A stretch of 64,000 nt of DNA from NCBI RefSeq assembly GCF_001507435.1, contig NZ_LMWH01000258.1:1-64000 (forward strand). Direction: 5' to 3'. The position numbers and the translations under genes are program-made. This document shows positions 18,019 through 26,444 of this stretch, piece by piece (the first letter of the stretch is position 1; the number at the start of each line of letters is the position of its first letter). Source of the stretch: Streptomyces sp. NRRL F-5122 (GTDB lineage: Bacteria; Actinomycetota; Actinomycetes; Streptomycetales; Streptomycetaceae). The notes beneath the pieces are model-generated. The model made no database searches. It had not been told where the DNA came from and saw nothing but the letters and a program-made list of their open reading frames with translations.

Positions 18019-19437
18019 ATGATCAGCTACGGAACCCCCGACCCCATCACGGTTGTCGACCTCTTCGCCGGCTGCGGGGGCTTCACGCGAGGGTTCCACG
18101 AGTTCCGGCCCCAGGGCGTGAAGGGGAGCGGTCCGGTATTTCGCAGTATCGCGGCCGTGGAACACGACAGGTCGGCCGCCGCGACCTACGCCGCGAACTT
18201 CGGCAGCTTGCGCGAGGAGCCGACGGGGCCGCACGCCCGCGTCCATGTCGGAGACATCGAGGAATGGGGTCCGACCGACGAGGATCTGCACGCCGACGTG
18301 GTCGTCGGAGGCCCGCCCTGCCAGGGATTCTCGGCGCTGAACCGGAAGAAGACGGGGCTGGAGCGCAATCGGCTCTGGGAGGAGTACGTTCGCATCGTCG
18401 CGCGGATCCGACCGAAGGTCTTCGTCATCGAAAATGTGGACCGTTTTCTCAAGTCGGATGAATTCCAGGATCTGCTTGGGGCCGTGAAGCCGGGCGGGAG
18501 TCTGGAGAATTACCACATCGTGGACCCCTGGGGGCCGGTCACCGACGGAGGTGCGGAGCGGCCGGTAAGCCGCTACCTGCTTAATGCCGCGGACTATGGT
18601 GCGGTTCAGGCGCGACGTCGTGCGATCGTTATGGGTGTGCGCGAGGATTTGCTGAAGGAGGGGGCCGCGCTCAGTTATCCTCCCCGGTCGTACACGTCGA
18701 ATGCCAGGTCCGTTGGGCGGCGTTCAGAGATGTCCGGCCAGGAGACACTCTTCCGCGATGGTCTCTCCACAGACTCATGGCTTCCCGTCGACAGCGTGTT
18801 TGAGGAGTCGGCCAAGTTGCGATTGCGCGGAACCGAACTTCCTGCGGGCTCGGTGCCGTTCCCGGAGATCGGCAACGATGTTCGCGGCGTCTTCACTACG
18901 CGTGACCTCCACATCCGCCGCAATCCGGAACTCCTGTCCCGTGCCCGGTATCGAGCCATCCCGCGCCGCGGCAATCGAAATGACCTCCGTGGCAAGTGGT
19001 TCACCATGACAGAGTCCGGCAGGATTCGCATTCTCGAGGAACATGAGCTCGCAGATGTGAGCACTCCTGTGGAGTACCTGTCGACAGAGAGCTGGGACAA
19101 CCACGACAAGGGAACCGGGGACGTGATGGGGCGACTCCGCCTGGGCGAGCCGTCCGTCACCATTCGCACCGAATTTTACAAGCCGGAGAAGGGGCGCTAC
19201 CTGCACCCCACGAGGAACCGTCCCATCACGCATTACGAGGCCGCCCGTATCCAGGGGTTCCCCGAGGACTTCAGGTGGTGTGGCACCAAGGTGGAGATCG
19301 CTCGACAGATCGGGAACGCCGTGCCGATTCCGCTCGGTCGGGCCATTGCCTCCGCGATTTACGCCTGCCTGCGCGGTGGCGGAACGGCCGTTCCGCCACC
19401 GCGCGGTGGCAGCGATCAAGGCCTCATTGCTGGCTGA
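18019..19437 (+). CDS. C5-cytosine DNA methyltransferase (DrmMII/Dcm-like)
   Basis: 472 residues with all key motifs: I VVDLFAGCGGFTRGF (12-26), IV GGPPCQGFSALN with nucleophile Cys 101, VI FVIENV (Glu 138), VIII GAVQARRRAIVMG, IX/X AARIQGFPEDFRW and ARQIGNAVPIPLG. A long variable region between VIII and IX is the target-recognition part. It would protect host DNA by making 5-methylcytosine at an unknown site; class 2 DISARM uses such an enzyme. It is last in the plus-strand unit and its 3' end overlaps the convergent DUF1998 gene by 14 bases. Confidence 0.93.
   Translation: MISYGTPDPITVVDLFAGCGGFTRGFHEFRPQGVKGSGPVFRSIAAVEHDRSAAATYAANFGSLREEPTGPHARVHVGDIEEWGPTDEDLHADVVVGGPPCQGFSALNRKKTGLERNRLWEEYVRIVARIRPKVFVIENVDRFLKSDEFQDLLGAVKPGGSLENYHIVDPWGPVTDGGAERPVSRYLLNAADYGAVQARRRAIVMGVREDLLKEGAALSYPPRSYTSNARSVGRRSEMSGQETLFRDGLSTDSWLPVDSVFEESAKLRLRGTELPAGSVPFPEIGNDVRGVFTTRDLHIRRNPELLSRARYRAIPRRGNRNDLRGKWFTMTESGRIRILEEHELADVSTPVEYLSTESWDNHDKGTGDVMGRLRLGEPSVTIRTEFYKPEKGRYLHPTRNRPITHYEAARIQGFPEDFRWCGTKVEIARQIGNAVPIPLGRAIASAIYACLRGGGTAVPPPRGGSDQGLIAG
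19371..19404. terminator. 34-bp perfect palindrome between convergent operons
   Basis: The arm gcgcggtggcggaacgg (19371-19387) is followed without a loop by its exact complement (19388-19404). It lies inside the last codons of the methyltransferase gene and 20 bases from the end of the converging DUF1998 gene. There is no U-tract, but such hairpins often act as two-way terminators in high-GC bacteria. A protein-binding site is the alternative. Confidence 0.6.
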
Positions 19438-21268
19438 AGTATCCGGGGACCGTACCCCCATGCGTTCCGATCAAGACAGCGCGGTCCAGGAGAGCGTTGT
19501 TCATCTCGCAACTCGTCTCCGGCAGCAGCACGCACGCGTGGCAGGCGGCCAGATTGAGGTTGTCCGTGCCGCTGGCCGTCGACTCCATGCACAGCGGGTC
19601 GTTGGAGCACCACGCCGCGCGGGCAAGCGCCGAGGCCAGGGCCTCACGCAACCGCTCGGGGTCGCCCTGGGCGACGATGCCGCCCAGGCTGCCGGCGGAG
19701 TCGCTGGTGGCGGTGTAGATGAGCAGGCCGGCCATGTCTTTTCCGATGTAGAGCCGCTCGCGTAGTGCCGCCGCGGGGTACCCGCCGTCCAGGCTCCACT
19801 CGTTGATCAGGATGTGGGCGAGCGTATGCACCAGGAGGAACCGGGGCGAGGCGGGCGAGGTCGGAATCGACGTCGCGCCCTGGGCGGCGCGTTCCCGCAG
19901 GAGCGCGTTGTGATTGTCGCGGATGCGTTCCGCGCGCAGCGTCGGTTGCTCGCTTCGCTCCCACCGGCGAAGCCGCTCGTCGTCCAGCCGCAGGAACACC
20001 CCTTCACCGCTCACCTCGATCGCGGGAAGCCACTCCAGGGGTCGACCGGACAGGGGCGAGCGGCGCAGCATGTCGTCGGCCGGACTGGGCTCGTCGACGC
20101 GGGTGAACGTGTGCAGCGCGCGGACCTCGCGAAGGCGTTTGACCAGCATGACGTTGCCGAGCCCGGAGTCCTTCAGCGGCTCGATACCCTCGCTCGGCGG
20201 CTCGCAGACGAAGTCCTGCAGGTGCTCGCCGTCTTGTTCGGGATGGGTGTGGTGCAACGTCGTGTACTCCTGCTGGTAGATCTCCTTTCGCGCGTCGAGT
20301 GGGTCGACCTGTTCCGTCTGCGGCGCCTCCTCCAGGCGGCGCAGCTCGGCGATCCGGTCGATGAACTGGTCGGGAGAGAACTGCGGGTATTTGTCCAGCA
20401 GCTTCTCGAAGCGAAGAATCGCTCGGATGCCTTCGGGCGTCTCGTCCTTGAGTCGGTCGTAGTAGGGGGTGACGATCTTGTTGAGGGCTTCGCTCCACGG
20501 CGGGATGGACAGAGCCGAGTGGACGATCGGGAACCACACGGAGGAGGAACCACGCTGCAAGGTCCTGGGCAGGCGGTCGCAGAACTCGGCCGGGGCACCG
20601 CTGAGCCAGGGGCGCTTGCCACTGCAGCGGATCCCGAGCTTCTTGAGCGCTTGTCTGCGGAAGGCACCTTCCATGGACACCTCCTTCGCCCCGCAGGTGC
20701 AGCCGATCAGTACTGCCCTCAGTGACGCGGTCGAGCCCTCGGCCCGCAGCCGCAGCTCGCCTCCGCATCGCCCGCCGGCGGCGTGTTCGTTGCCGCGATG
20801 GACCCACTGCCAGTACGGGAAGTCGCTCAGGTGGCCGTGGTCGCAGGCGACCACAAAGCGGGACGGGACCAGAGCCTCCTCGCAGTCGGAGCACTCGGCC
20901 TTGCCCGCTGGGGAGTTGAAGCCAGCGAAGGGCTGAAGCGATTTGCAGGTGGGGCACGAATAGAAGACGGGGAAGCGGACTGCGCGCACACCGTCCTGTG
21001 CCTCGTCCGGGTCGGGTGCCGGAGGAAGGCGGAAGTACTTCACGCCCAAAGAACGGGACAGCCGTCGCTCCCACACCTTGGGGGCCTGTGAGATGTCCCA
21101 GGAATCCAGTCCGGACACGATGAAGGATTCGTTGTCGACTGCGATCATGGCACCGACGCCGTAGGTGGTGATCAGCTGGGCGCGGCGGATCTCTCCGAGC
21201 TTGCGTGCGCGGCGTACCGGTGCGGCGCCCGGCGTGCGGCGACGCATGCGTGGCGGAGGCGGGGTCAT
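19424..21268 (-). CDS. DrmB-like DUF1998 zinc protein
   Basis: 614 residues from ATG 21268, which overlaps the helicase stop (ATGA). The N-terminal part carries CPTCKSLQPF, AECSDCEEAL and VACDHGHLSDFPYW; the C-terminal DUF1998 domain has LLVHTLAHILINEWSL, CSNDPLC, ACHACVLLPETSCE and NNALLDRAVLIG. These cysteine groups probably bind zinc. In DISARM, DrmB works with the DrmA helicase, and DUF1998 is also fused to helicases in Druantia. Order and coupling here (helicase then DUF1998) match DrmA-DrmB. The precise biochemical role of DUF1998 is not known to me. Confidence 0.88.
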   Translation of the reverse strand: MTPPPPRMRRRTPGAAPVRRARKLGEIRRAQLITTYGVGAMIAVDNESFIVSGLDSWDISQAPKVWERRLSRSLGVKYFRLPPAPDPDEAQDGVRAVRFPVFYSCPTCKSLQPFAGFNSPAGKAECSDCEEALVPSRFVVACDHGHLSDFPYWQWVHRGNEHAAGGRCGGELRLRAEGSTASLRAVLIGCTCGAKEVSMEGAFRRQALKKLGIRCSGKRPWLSGAPAEFCDRLPRTLQRGSSSVWFPIVHSALSIPPWSEALNKIVTPYYDRLKDETPEGIRAILRFEKLLDKYPQFSPDQFIDRIAELRRLEEAPQTEQVDPLDARKEIYQQEYTTLHHTHPEQDGEHLQDFVCEPPSEGIEPLKDSGLGNVMLVKRLREVRALHTFTRVDEPSPADDMLRRSPLSGRPLEWLPAIEVSGEGVFLRLDDERLRRWERSEQPTLRAERIRDNHNALLRERAAQGATSIPTSPASPRFLLVHTLAHILINEWSLDGGYPAAALRERLYIGKDMAGLLIYTATSDSAGSLGGIVAQGDPERLREALASALARAAWCSNDPLCMESTASGTDNLNLAACHACVLLPETSCEMNNALLDRAVLIGTHGGTVPGYFSQQ

Positions 21269-24200
21269 CGAGGGGACTCCAAAAAGAAGGTGGAAGTGGC
21301 GTCGACGTCGCGCAGGCTCCACAGGGTGCGCCAGGCGAAGTCGCCCTGGGGGTCGTCGTCGAACGTGGACAGCAACGCGGGAATGCTGCTGCTGCGACGG
21401 GCCTCGTAGACCAGGTTCGGCGATTCTTCGGCCTCCTGGCGCCACCAGTCGACGAACTCATCGAAGGCGCGGGCCGTGGCCTCGTGTTCCCGGTTGTCCA
21501 CGGCCTTCACCCGGTCCAGAACCGCTGAGCGGACGGTGCTGTTGAGGTCGTCCCAGAAGTCCGCGATGCGTCCGGCCGAGGCATTGCCTCGGGCCGCCGG
21601 CAGCAGGATCCGCGCCAGGGCCACGATGACGGCATGCAGCCCCCGGTCCCGGGAACGGGCCGAGAACGGTGTGACGCTGGTGGACTCCACCTCACGGTAT
21701 AGCGCCGAATGGAAGTGCAGGAACCTCTCGTAGTGCGAACGGTCCCGCGAGCGCGAGGAGTTCAGCATCACCGCCACCAGGCCGGGATGGCGGCGGCCCA
21801 CACGGCTGGTCGCCTGGATGTACTCGGCCGTGGTCTGCGGCTGACCCATGACCGCCATCAAACCGAGGCGGTCCACGTCGACCCCCACTGAGATCATGTT
21901 GGTGGCGAGCAGCGCGTCGAGCACGTCGCTCATCGGAAGATGGCGCTCCACCTCCTTGAGCCGCTTGGGGATGTCGCTGGCGCTGGCGCGGCTGCTGAGC
22001 TCGGTGAGCCCGTCGATCGAGCGGGGCTCCGGCCAGGCCTCACGGGCGGCCAGATATTCGAGGCGGTCCTGGACGTCGTCCAGTACTTGCAATTCGGCAG
22101 CGGACAGCAGACGGAGGCTGTTGAAGTACCCGACCAGGGTCCAGTAGGCGTCCCGTACCTCCGGTTTCGCGTCGATCACGGCTGCGTAGTGCAGCAGTGC
22201 CGCGTACGTGCGCACCAGGAGGGTGGCCTGGCTTGTGCTGGAGGTGAGCAGGCCGACATAGCGGCGAGCCGCCTTGCGGTCGCGGGGTGTCTCGACGGCG
22301 AACCACGAATCGCGCGCGTCCAGGCCTCCGGGTGGGAATTGACTGACTCGACGAGAGAAGAGGTGACGTCCCTGGTCGTCGGCACGACGGATGGTGGCGG
22401 TCGAGGCGATCACCTTCGGGTACTTGGCGAGTACATCCACGGCCGTCTCGTACAGACCGGTCAGGGTTCCCAAAGGGCCCGAGATCAGGTGCAACTCGTC
22501 CTGGACGATGAGCTCGGGCGGGCGCGTGCCGTCTTCCCGATCGCGGTTGAACAGCGCCGCCGTCGCCTCTCGCCACGGCATGGAGGCGAACTTGTCGACC
22601 GTGGCGATGATCAAGGTCGGGCGGGCGTCGTACACGGCCTCGTCGATCAGATGGACCGGAAGGCCCCGGTGGTAGGCGCAGGAGTGGTCGGGGCAGCGAA
22701 TGTGCATGCGCCGGCGGTCCAGGTCGACCTCGTAGTCGCGGGCGTCGAGGCGGGTGCCGCACCACGGGCAGGCGTGGAGCTGGACCGGGTTCTCCTTCTG
22801 CACCTGTTTGCCGGGGCTGGCGTGAAGTTCCTTGAGTTTCCCATCGGCGGCCTCGAGGGTGTTGGGGGTGGCCGACCTGCCGACCCACATGCCGATGGAG
22901 ATCTCCTCGGTGCCCAGGACGTCAGGCTCGGCGGCGCGCAGTCGTTCCATGGCGCAGATCAGCGCGGCCGCACGCTCGAACTGCTGGAGTGTCAGCAGAC
23001 GCAGGGTGTAGCGCATGAGCACGGTCACCCCTCCGCCCAGGCGTCCGTCTTGCAGCCGTCGCAGGAATGTCGTGAAGGCGATCAGGCCCAGGTATGCCTC
23101 GGTCTTGCCGCCTCCCGTCGGGAACCAGAGCAGATCGGCGATGTCCCGGTCCGCATGGTGCGGGTCGACGATTCCCTGCAGACACTGGAGCATGAAACCG
23201 ATCTGGAAGGGCCGCCACGTGCCTGCCTCGATCACCGGCGCACCCTGCCGGCCCTCCTTGATCCAAGAGGTGCGTGCCCGCTGTTCCGCCATGGCCAGAT
23301 TGGCGAGTCGGAAGGCGCGCAGAATCTCCGGATGCCCCCGGTCCTCCAGCAGGTCCACTCCCCGATGCATCCGTCGCAGAGCCTGGCGGCACCGCTCGAT
23401 CTGCTCGCGTGCCACAGGACCGTGGTCGGTGGACTCCAGGCTCCGGGCCGCGGACTCCTGCCATCCGATCCACTCTTTATAGCCCTTTAGCAACGACCGC
23501 AATGCGCCGACGACCTGGGCGGTGGGTGCGGTGCCCAGCCCGTACATGGTCAGGGCCCCATCGTCGATGGTCGGATTGGAGTCGGTGAGCAGCACCTCGT
23601 GTGAGGGCACAAACTCAGTGCGAACCGAGGCCACGGCGGCCCGGGCGGTTTGAACGGCACCGATGGGCGGCGCAGTCCAGTCCCAGTGCGCCGCACAGCC
23701 ATGCCCGGTGGCGAAGGTGGGCGCGTGGCGGTGGAGCAGCCGGCTGAGGGCCTGTTCGGGGTCCACGGCACCCAGCGGGGCCGGGCGCTCGACGAAGGGA
23801 GCACGTCCCTCGTGCGCGGCGGTGACCTCCAACACGGGCTGGTAGAAGCAGTGAGCGTCGCGCAGATCGTATGTGCCCACGGTCAGGCTGTTGACGACCG
23901 TGGCCGTCACCGTGACCGTGCCGTGGGCGCTGTCCGCGGGGCGGACCAGGACATGAAGATCCAGGCCAGGGTGCAGCTCCACGGCGTCTCTCCAGCCGGG
24001 AACCCTCACGTCGACCCGGTCCGGCTCCATGCGCAAGGGGGCTCGCCGCCAATGCTCGCGCTGCTCGTCGGTGCTGCGTATTTCGGTGCGTCGCGCCGCG
24101 ATCGGGTTGCCGTCGGCGTCCTCGGGAAGGTATATCGCGGCCCGCACGCGGAGAACGATCTCCGGGCAGACCGCCGGATCCACGGCGAACGTCAGGCCCA

Positions 24201-24507
24201 TCGACGAGGGCCGGCGCACGTTGGCGAGGGCAACACCCAGCTCGGGCAGTGGTTCCTCACCCTCGGTGCGTGCCGGCAACGCCGCCTCGTCCTGCCCGTC
24301 GAGTTCCGCCTCGGCGTCCCTCGTCTCGGCCCGCGCCTCGTCGGTCTCCGCCTGCGGGAAGAGCACCCCCACCGGGTAGACGGTGATGGGCGCGTCGTCC
24401 TTGAGGACCTCGTGCTCGCCACCGACCGGGCCCAAAAGGTCGGTGCGCAGCGCGTCGAGCAGCTTGTCGCGCAACTCGTAATGGGCCGTGTAGTCCGGTG
24501 TGCTCAC
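21265..24507 (-). CDS. DrmA-like SF2 helicase
   Basis: 1,080 residues from GTG 24507, overlapping the UvrD stop (GTGA) and preceded by GGAGGAG. Motifs: LLWFPTGGGKTEAYLGL (Walker A, about 463), IIATVDKFASMPW, VQDELHLISGPLGTL (Walker B, about 672), IASTATIRRADDQ, ATNMISVGVDVDRLGLM and YIQATSRVGRRHPGL (motif VI, about 900). A zinc ribbon-like insert (CPWCGTRL, CPDHSCAY) sits between motifs. TGGGKTEAY and QDELHLI are characteristic of the DrmA and related defence helicases. Length is near DrmA. It probably loads on or unwinds invading DNA together with the DUF1998 protein; inferred from DISARM. Confidence 0.88.
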   Translation of the reverse strand: MSTPDYTAHYELRDKLLDALRTDLLGPVGGEHEVLKDDAPITVYPVGVLFPQAETDEARAETRDAEAELDGQDEAALPARTEGEEPLPELGVALANVRRPSSMGLTFAVDPAVCPEIVLRVRAAIYLPEDADGNPIAARRTEIRSTDEQREHWRRAPLRMEPDRVDVRVPGWRDAVELHPGLDLHVLVRPADSAHGTVTVTATVVNSLTVGTYDLRDAHCFYQPVLEVTAAHEGRAPFVERPAPLGAVDPEQALSRLLHRHAPTFATGHGCAAHWDWTAPPIGAVQTARAAVASVRTEFVPSHEVLLTDSNPTIDDGALTMYGLGTAPTAQVVGALRSLLKGYKEWIGWQESAARSLESTDHGPVAREQIERCRQALRRMHRGVDLLEDRGHPEILRAFRLANLAMAEQRARTSWIKEGRQGAPVIEAGTWRPFQIGFMLQCLQGIVDPHHADRDIADLLWFPTGGGKTEAYLGLIAFTTFLRRLQDGRLGGGVTVLMRYTLRLLTLQQFERAAALICAMERLRAAEPDVLGTEEISIGMWVGRSATPNTLEAADGKLKELHASPGKQVQKENPVQLHACPWCGTRLDARDYEVDLDRRRMHIRCPDHSCAYHRGLPVHLIDEAVYDARPTLIIATVDKFASMPWREATAALFNRDREDGTRPPELIVQDELHLISGPLGTLTGLYETAVDVLAKYPKVIASTATIRRADDQGRHLFSRRVSQFPPGGLDARDSWFAVETPRDRKAARRYVGLLTSSTSQATLLVRTYAALLHYAAVIDAKPEVRDAYWTLVGYFNSLRLLSAAELQVLDDVQDRLEYLAAREAWPEPRSIDGLTELSSRASASDIPKRLKEVERHLPMSDVLDALLATNMISVGVDVDRLGLMAVMGQPQTTAEYIQATSRVGRRHPGLVAVMLNSSRSRDRSHYERFLHFHSALYREVESTSVTPFSARSRDRGLHAVIVALARILLPAARGNASAGRIADFWDDLNSTVRSAVLDRVKAVDNREHEATARAFDEFVDWWRQEAEESPNLVYEARRSSSIPALLSTFDDDPQGDFAWRTLWSLRDVDATSTFFLESPR

Positions 24508-26444
24508 CTGTCGCTCTCCTCCGGAAAACCCGTGTCGAATGAGAAGTCGGCCTCCCAGTCGAATCGACCCATGCCGCAGACCCGAACGGCGAGCCACACG
24601 CCGTGGCTGCCGAGCCCGGCACGCTCCGTGGCTGCCGTGGAACCGGCCACACTCTCGATGCAGTCCACCCGCAGGCCGGTGACCCGCGCAGGCCACGGGT
24701 GGTCGAGTGAGTCGCCGCTGCGCCGCAGCAGCCGGCACAGGTCACGACGGAACTGCTCGGAGACCTGCCCGATCGGACGGCCGTCGTGCAGCACGGCATA
24801 GGGCGGCGACTGATCCTCGCCGGCGGGCAGCTGGTGGAGCAGGCGCAGCTGAACAGCGTCCCCGGCTCGGACCGCCGCACGCAGGTACTCCTGGAGCCGA
24901 ACGGGATCCTCATCGACCCCCAGCGTCCCCGGCGGCGCGTCGTGACAGACGTCTGCGCCCAATGCTTCCAGGCCGTTGCGCGCCCATGTGCTGCGACCGC
25001 CGAGATACCAGCGGTCCAGCCGCCGCTCCTTGCGGTACAGCCACGTCGAGGGCGCCTCCAGCCGGTACAGGTCGTCCCGGGGACGGGTCATCGCCACGTA
25101 CAGGAGTCGGGCCTCGGCTGCCGGGTCGTAGTCGTACTTCTTCTTTGCGACGCGGCGTGGCGCGGCCAGTGCGGGAGGTTCGATGACCAGCACGCGATCG
25201 AACTCCAGCCCCTTGGCCCGGTGCACGCTGGAGACCACCAACGGTGTGGGCTCGGCAGCGGTGAGTTCGTCCGGGAGTCTGCCCTCGGCGAGGGCCTGAT
25301 GCAGGGCCCGCATGTCCAAGGTCGCGCGTGGTCCGCGCGCGACCCGGCGCACGGACGCCCACAGGTCCTGCGCTCCCAGGTCCTTGGGGAGCATCGAGTC
25401 CTGGCTTTGCAGCAACTCCACGAACCGTTCCTGCGTCACCTGGGATGCCTCGGTGCCGGTCAACAGCGTGGTCAGCCACGGCGGGGCGGGACGGTCGCGG
25501 GTGGAGCGCTGCAGTCGATGCGGCACCCCTGCGTCGGCCAACAACTGTGAGACGCACAGCACTTGGCCGTTGTCCCGACACAGGATGGCGGTACTCCCGT
25601 CGAACCAGCGAAGCGACTCCAGGGCGAAGTCGTCCGCGAGGTCGCCGAAGTACGGTGCCTCCAGCAGCCGGGCGCGCAGCTCGGCATGGATCCGCTCGGC
25701 CGCGGCAGCCGCCTCAGCAGGGTTGCGAGGCAGCTGCCTCAGATGCGGACCCAGAGGCAAGGCCACCCGCGCCTGGTCGCTGCGCGCACGGAAATTGTCG
25801 CCCAGGTGCAGCTCGACCAGGTCGTCGGCGAAGCTGGCCCGCAGCCAGTCGAAGAAGTAGTTGGTCTCCGACGCGCGCTGGTCGGGGTCGGAGACCTGGA
25901 ACCCGTACACGGCCTGAGCCGAGTCGCCCACCACGGTGAAGCCGCAGTTGTCCGCGCAGCGGTCCAGCAGCGCCTCGACCATCTCACGGCGCACCCCCAC
26001 CAGGTCCTGGACCTCGTCGATGACCACGTGTCCGGGCACCCCGTGTTCGCTGACCTCCAGCGCCCCCTGCGCGATCGCCTCGGCAGCCGCCACGATCCGT
26101 GCGTCGAAGGACACCACCGACCAGTCGGTGTCCGGGTAGGCCTGCCGAAGCAGACCGACGGCCCAGGAGTCGAAGGTCTGGGCCCTCACCCGCCGCGCCG
26201 CCATCGCATGACGGTCGATGCGCTCGCGCAGCTCCCGGACGGCGGCCCGCGAGAACGTCAGCACCAGGATCTCGCCGGCCTCCAGCTCCTCCCGCTCCAC
26301 CAGCACGTCCAAGCGTCGCACCACGGTGTGGGTCTTGCCCGCGCCGGCGCCCGCGGTGACCAGCACGCGGGCATCCCATGGCTGGTCAACGACGGTCTGC
26401 TGGGCGGCCGTCAGCACATGTTCCTCAAACCGATCAGACGTCAC
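24504..26444 (-). CDS. UvrD/PcrA-like SF1 helicase
   Basis: 646 residues from GTG 26444, overlapping the upstream stop (GTGA). SF1A motifs are complete: VTAGAGAGKTHTVVRRL (Walker A, about 29-45), LVLTFSRAAVRELRERI (Ia), VIDEVQDLVG (II), VVGDSAQAVYGFQ (III), HRAKGLEFDRVLVIE (V), LLYVAMTRPRDDLY (VI). The accessory 1B/2B regions are short, and the C-terminal 150 residues, ending FDWEADFSFDTGFPEESDR, are not recognisable. No nuclease motif is visible. It lies between two SF2 helicases in a tightly coupled operon, so it probably acts on the same DNA substrate. SF1 helicases are not part of the standard DISARM set. Confidence 0.9.
   Translation of the reverse strand: MTSDRFEEHVLTAAQQTVVDQPWDARVLVTAGAGAGKTHTVVRRLDVLVEREELEAGEILVLTFSRAAVRELRERIDRHAMAARRVRAQTFDSWAVGLLRQAYPDTDWSVVSFDARIVAAAEAIAQGALEVSEHGVPGHVVIDEVQDLVGVRREMVEALLDRCADNCGFTVVGDSAQAVYGFQVSDPDQRASETNYFFDWLRASFADDLVELHLGDNFRARSDQARVALPLGPHLRQLPRNPAEAAAAAERIHAELRARLLEAPYFGDLADDFALESLRWFDGSTAILCRDNGQVLCVSQLLADAGVPHRLQRSTRDRPAPPWLTTLLTGTEASQVTQERFVELLQSQDSMLPKDLGAQDLWASVRRVARGPRATLDMRALHQALAEGRLPDELTAAEPTPLVVSSVHRAKGLEFDRVLVIEPPALAAPRRVAKKKYDYDPAAEARLLYVAMTRPRDDLYRLEAPSTWLYRKERRLDRWYLGGRSTWARNGLEALGADVCHDAPPGTLGVDEDPVRLQEYLRAAVRAGDAVQLRLLHQLPAGEDQSPPYAVLHDGRPIGQVSEQFRRDLCRLLRRSGDSLDHPWPARVTGLRVDCIESVAGSTAATERAGLGSHGVWLAVRVCGMGRFDWEADFSFDTGFPEESDR

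Noticed and set aside
21940..24801. Two long plus-strand frames opposite the DrmA-like helicase
   Set aside because: Both are antisense to a gene with all SF2 motifs and contain no motif themselves.
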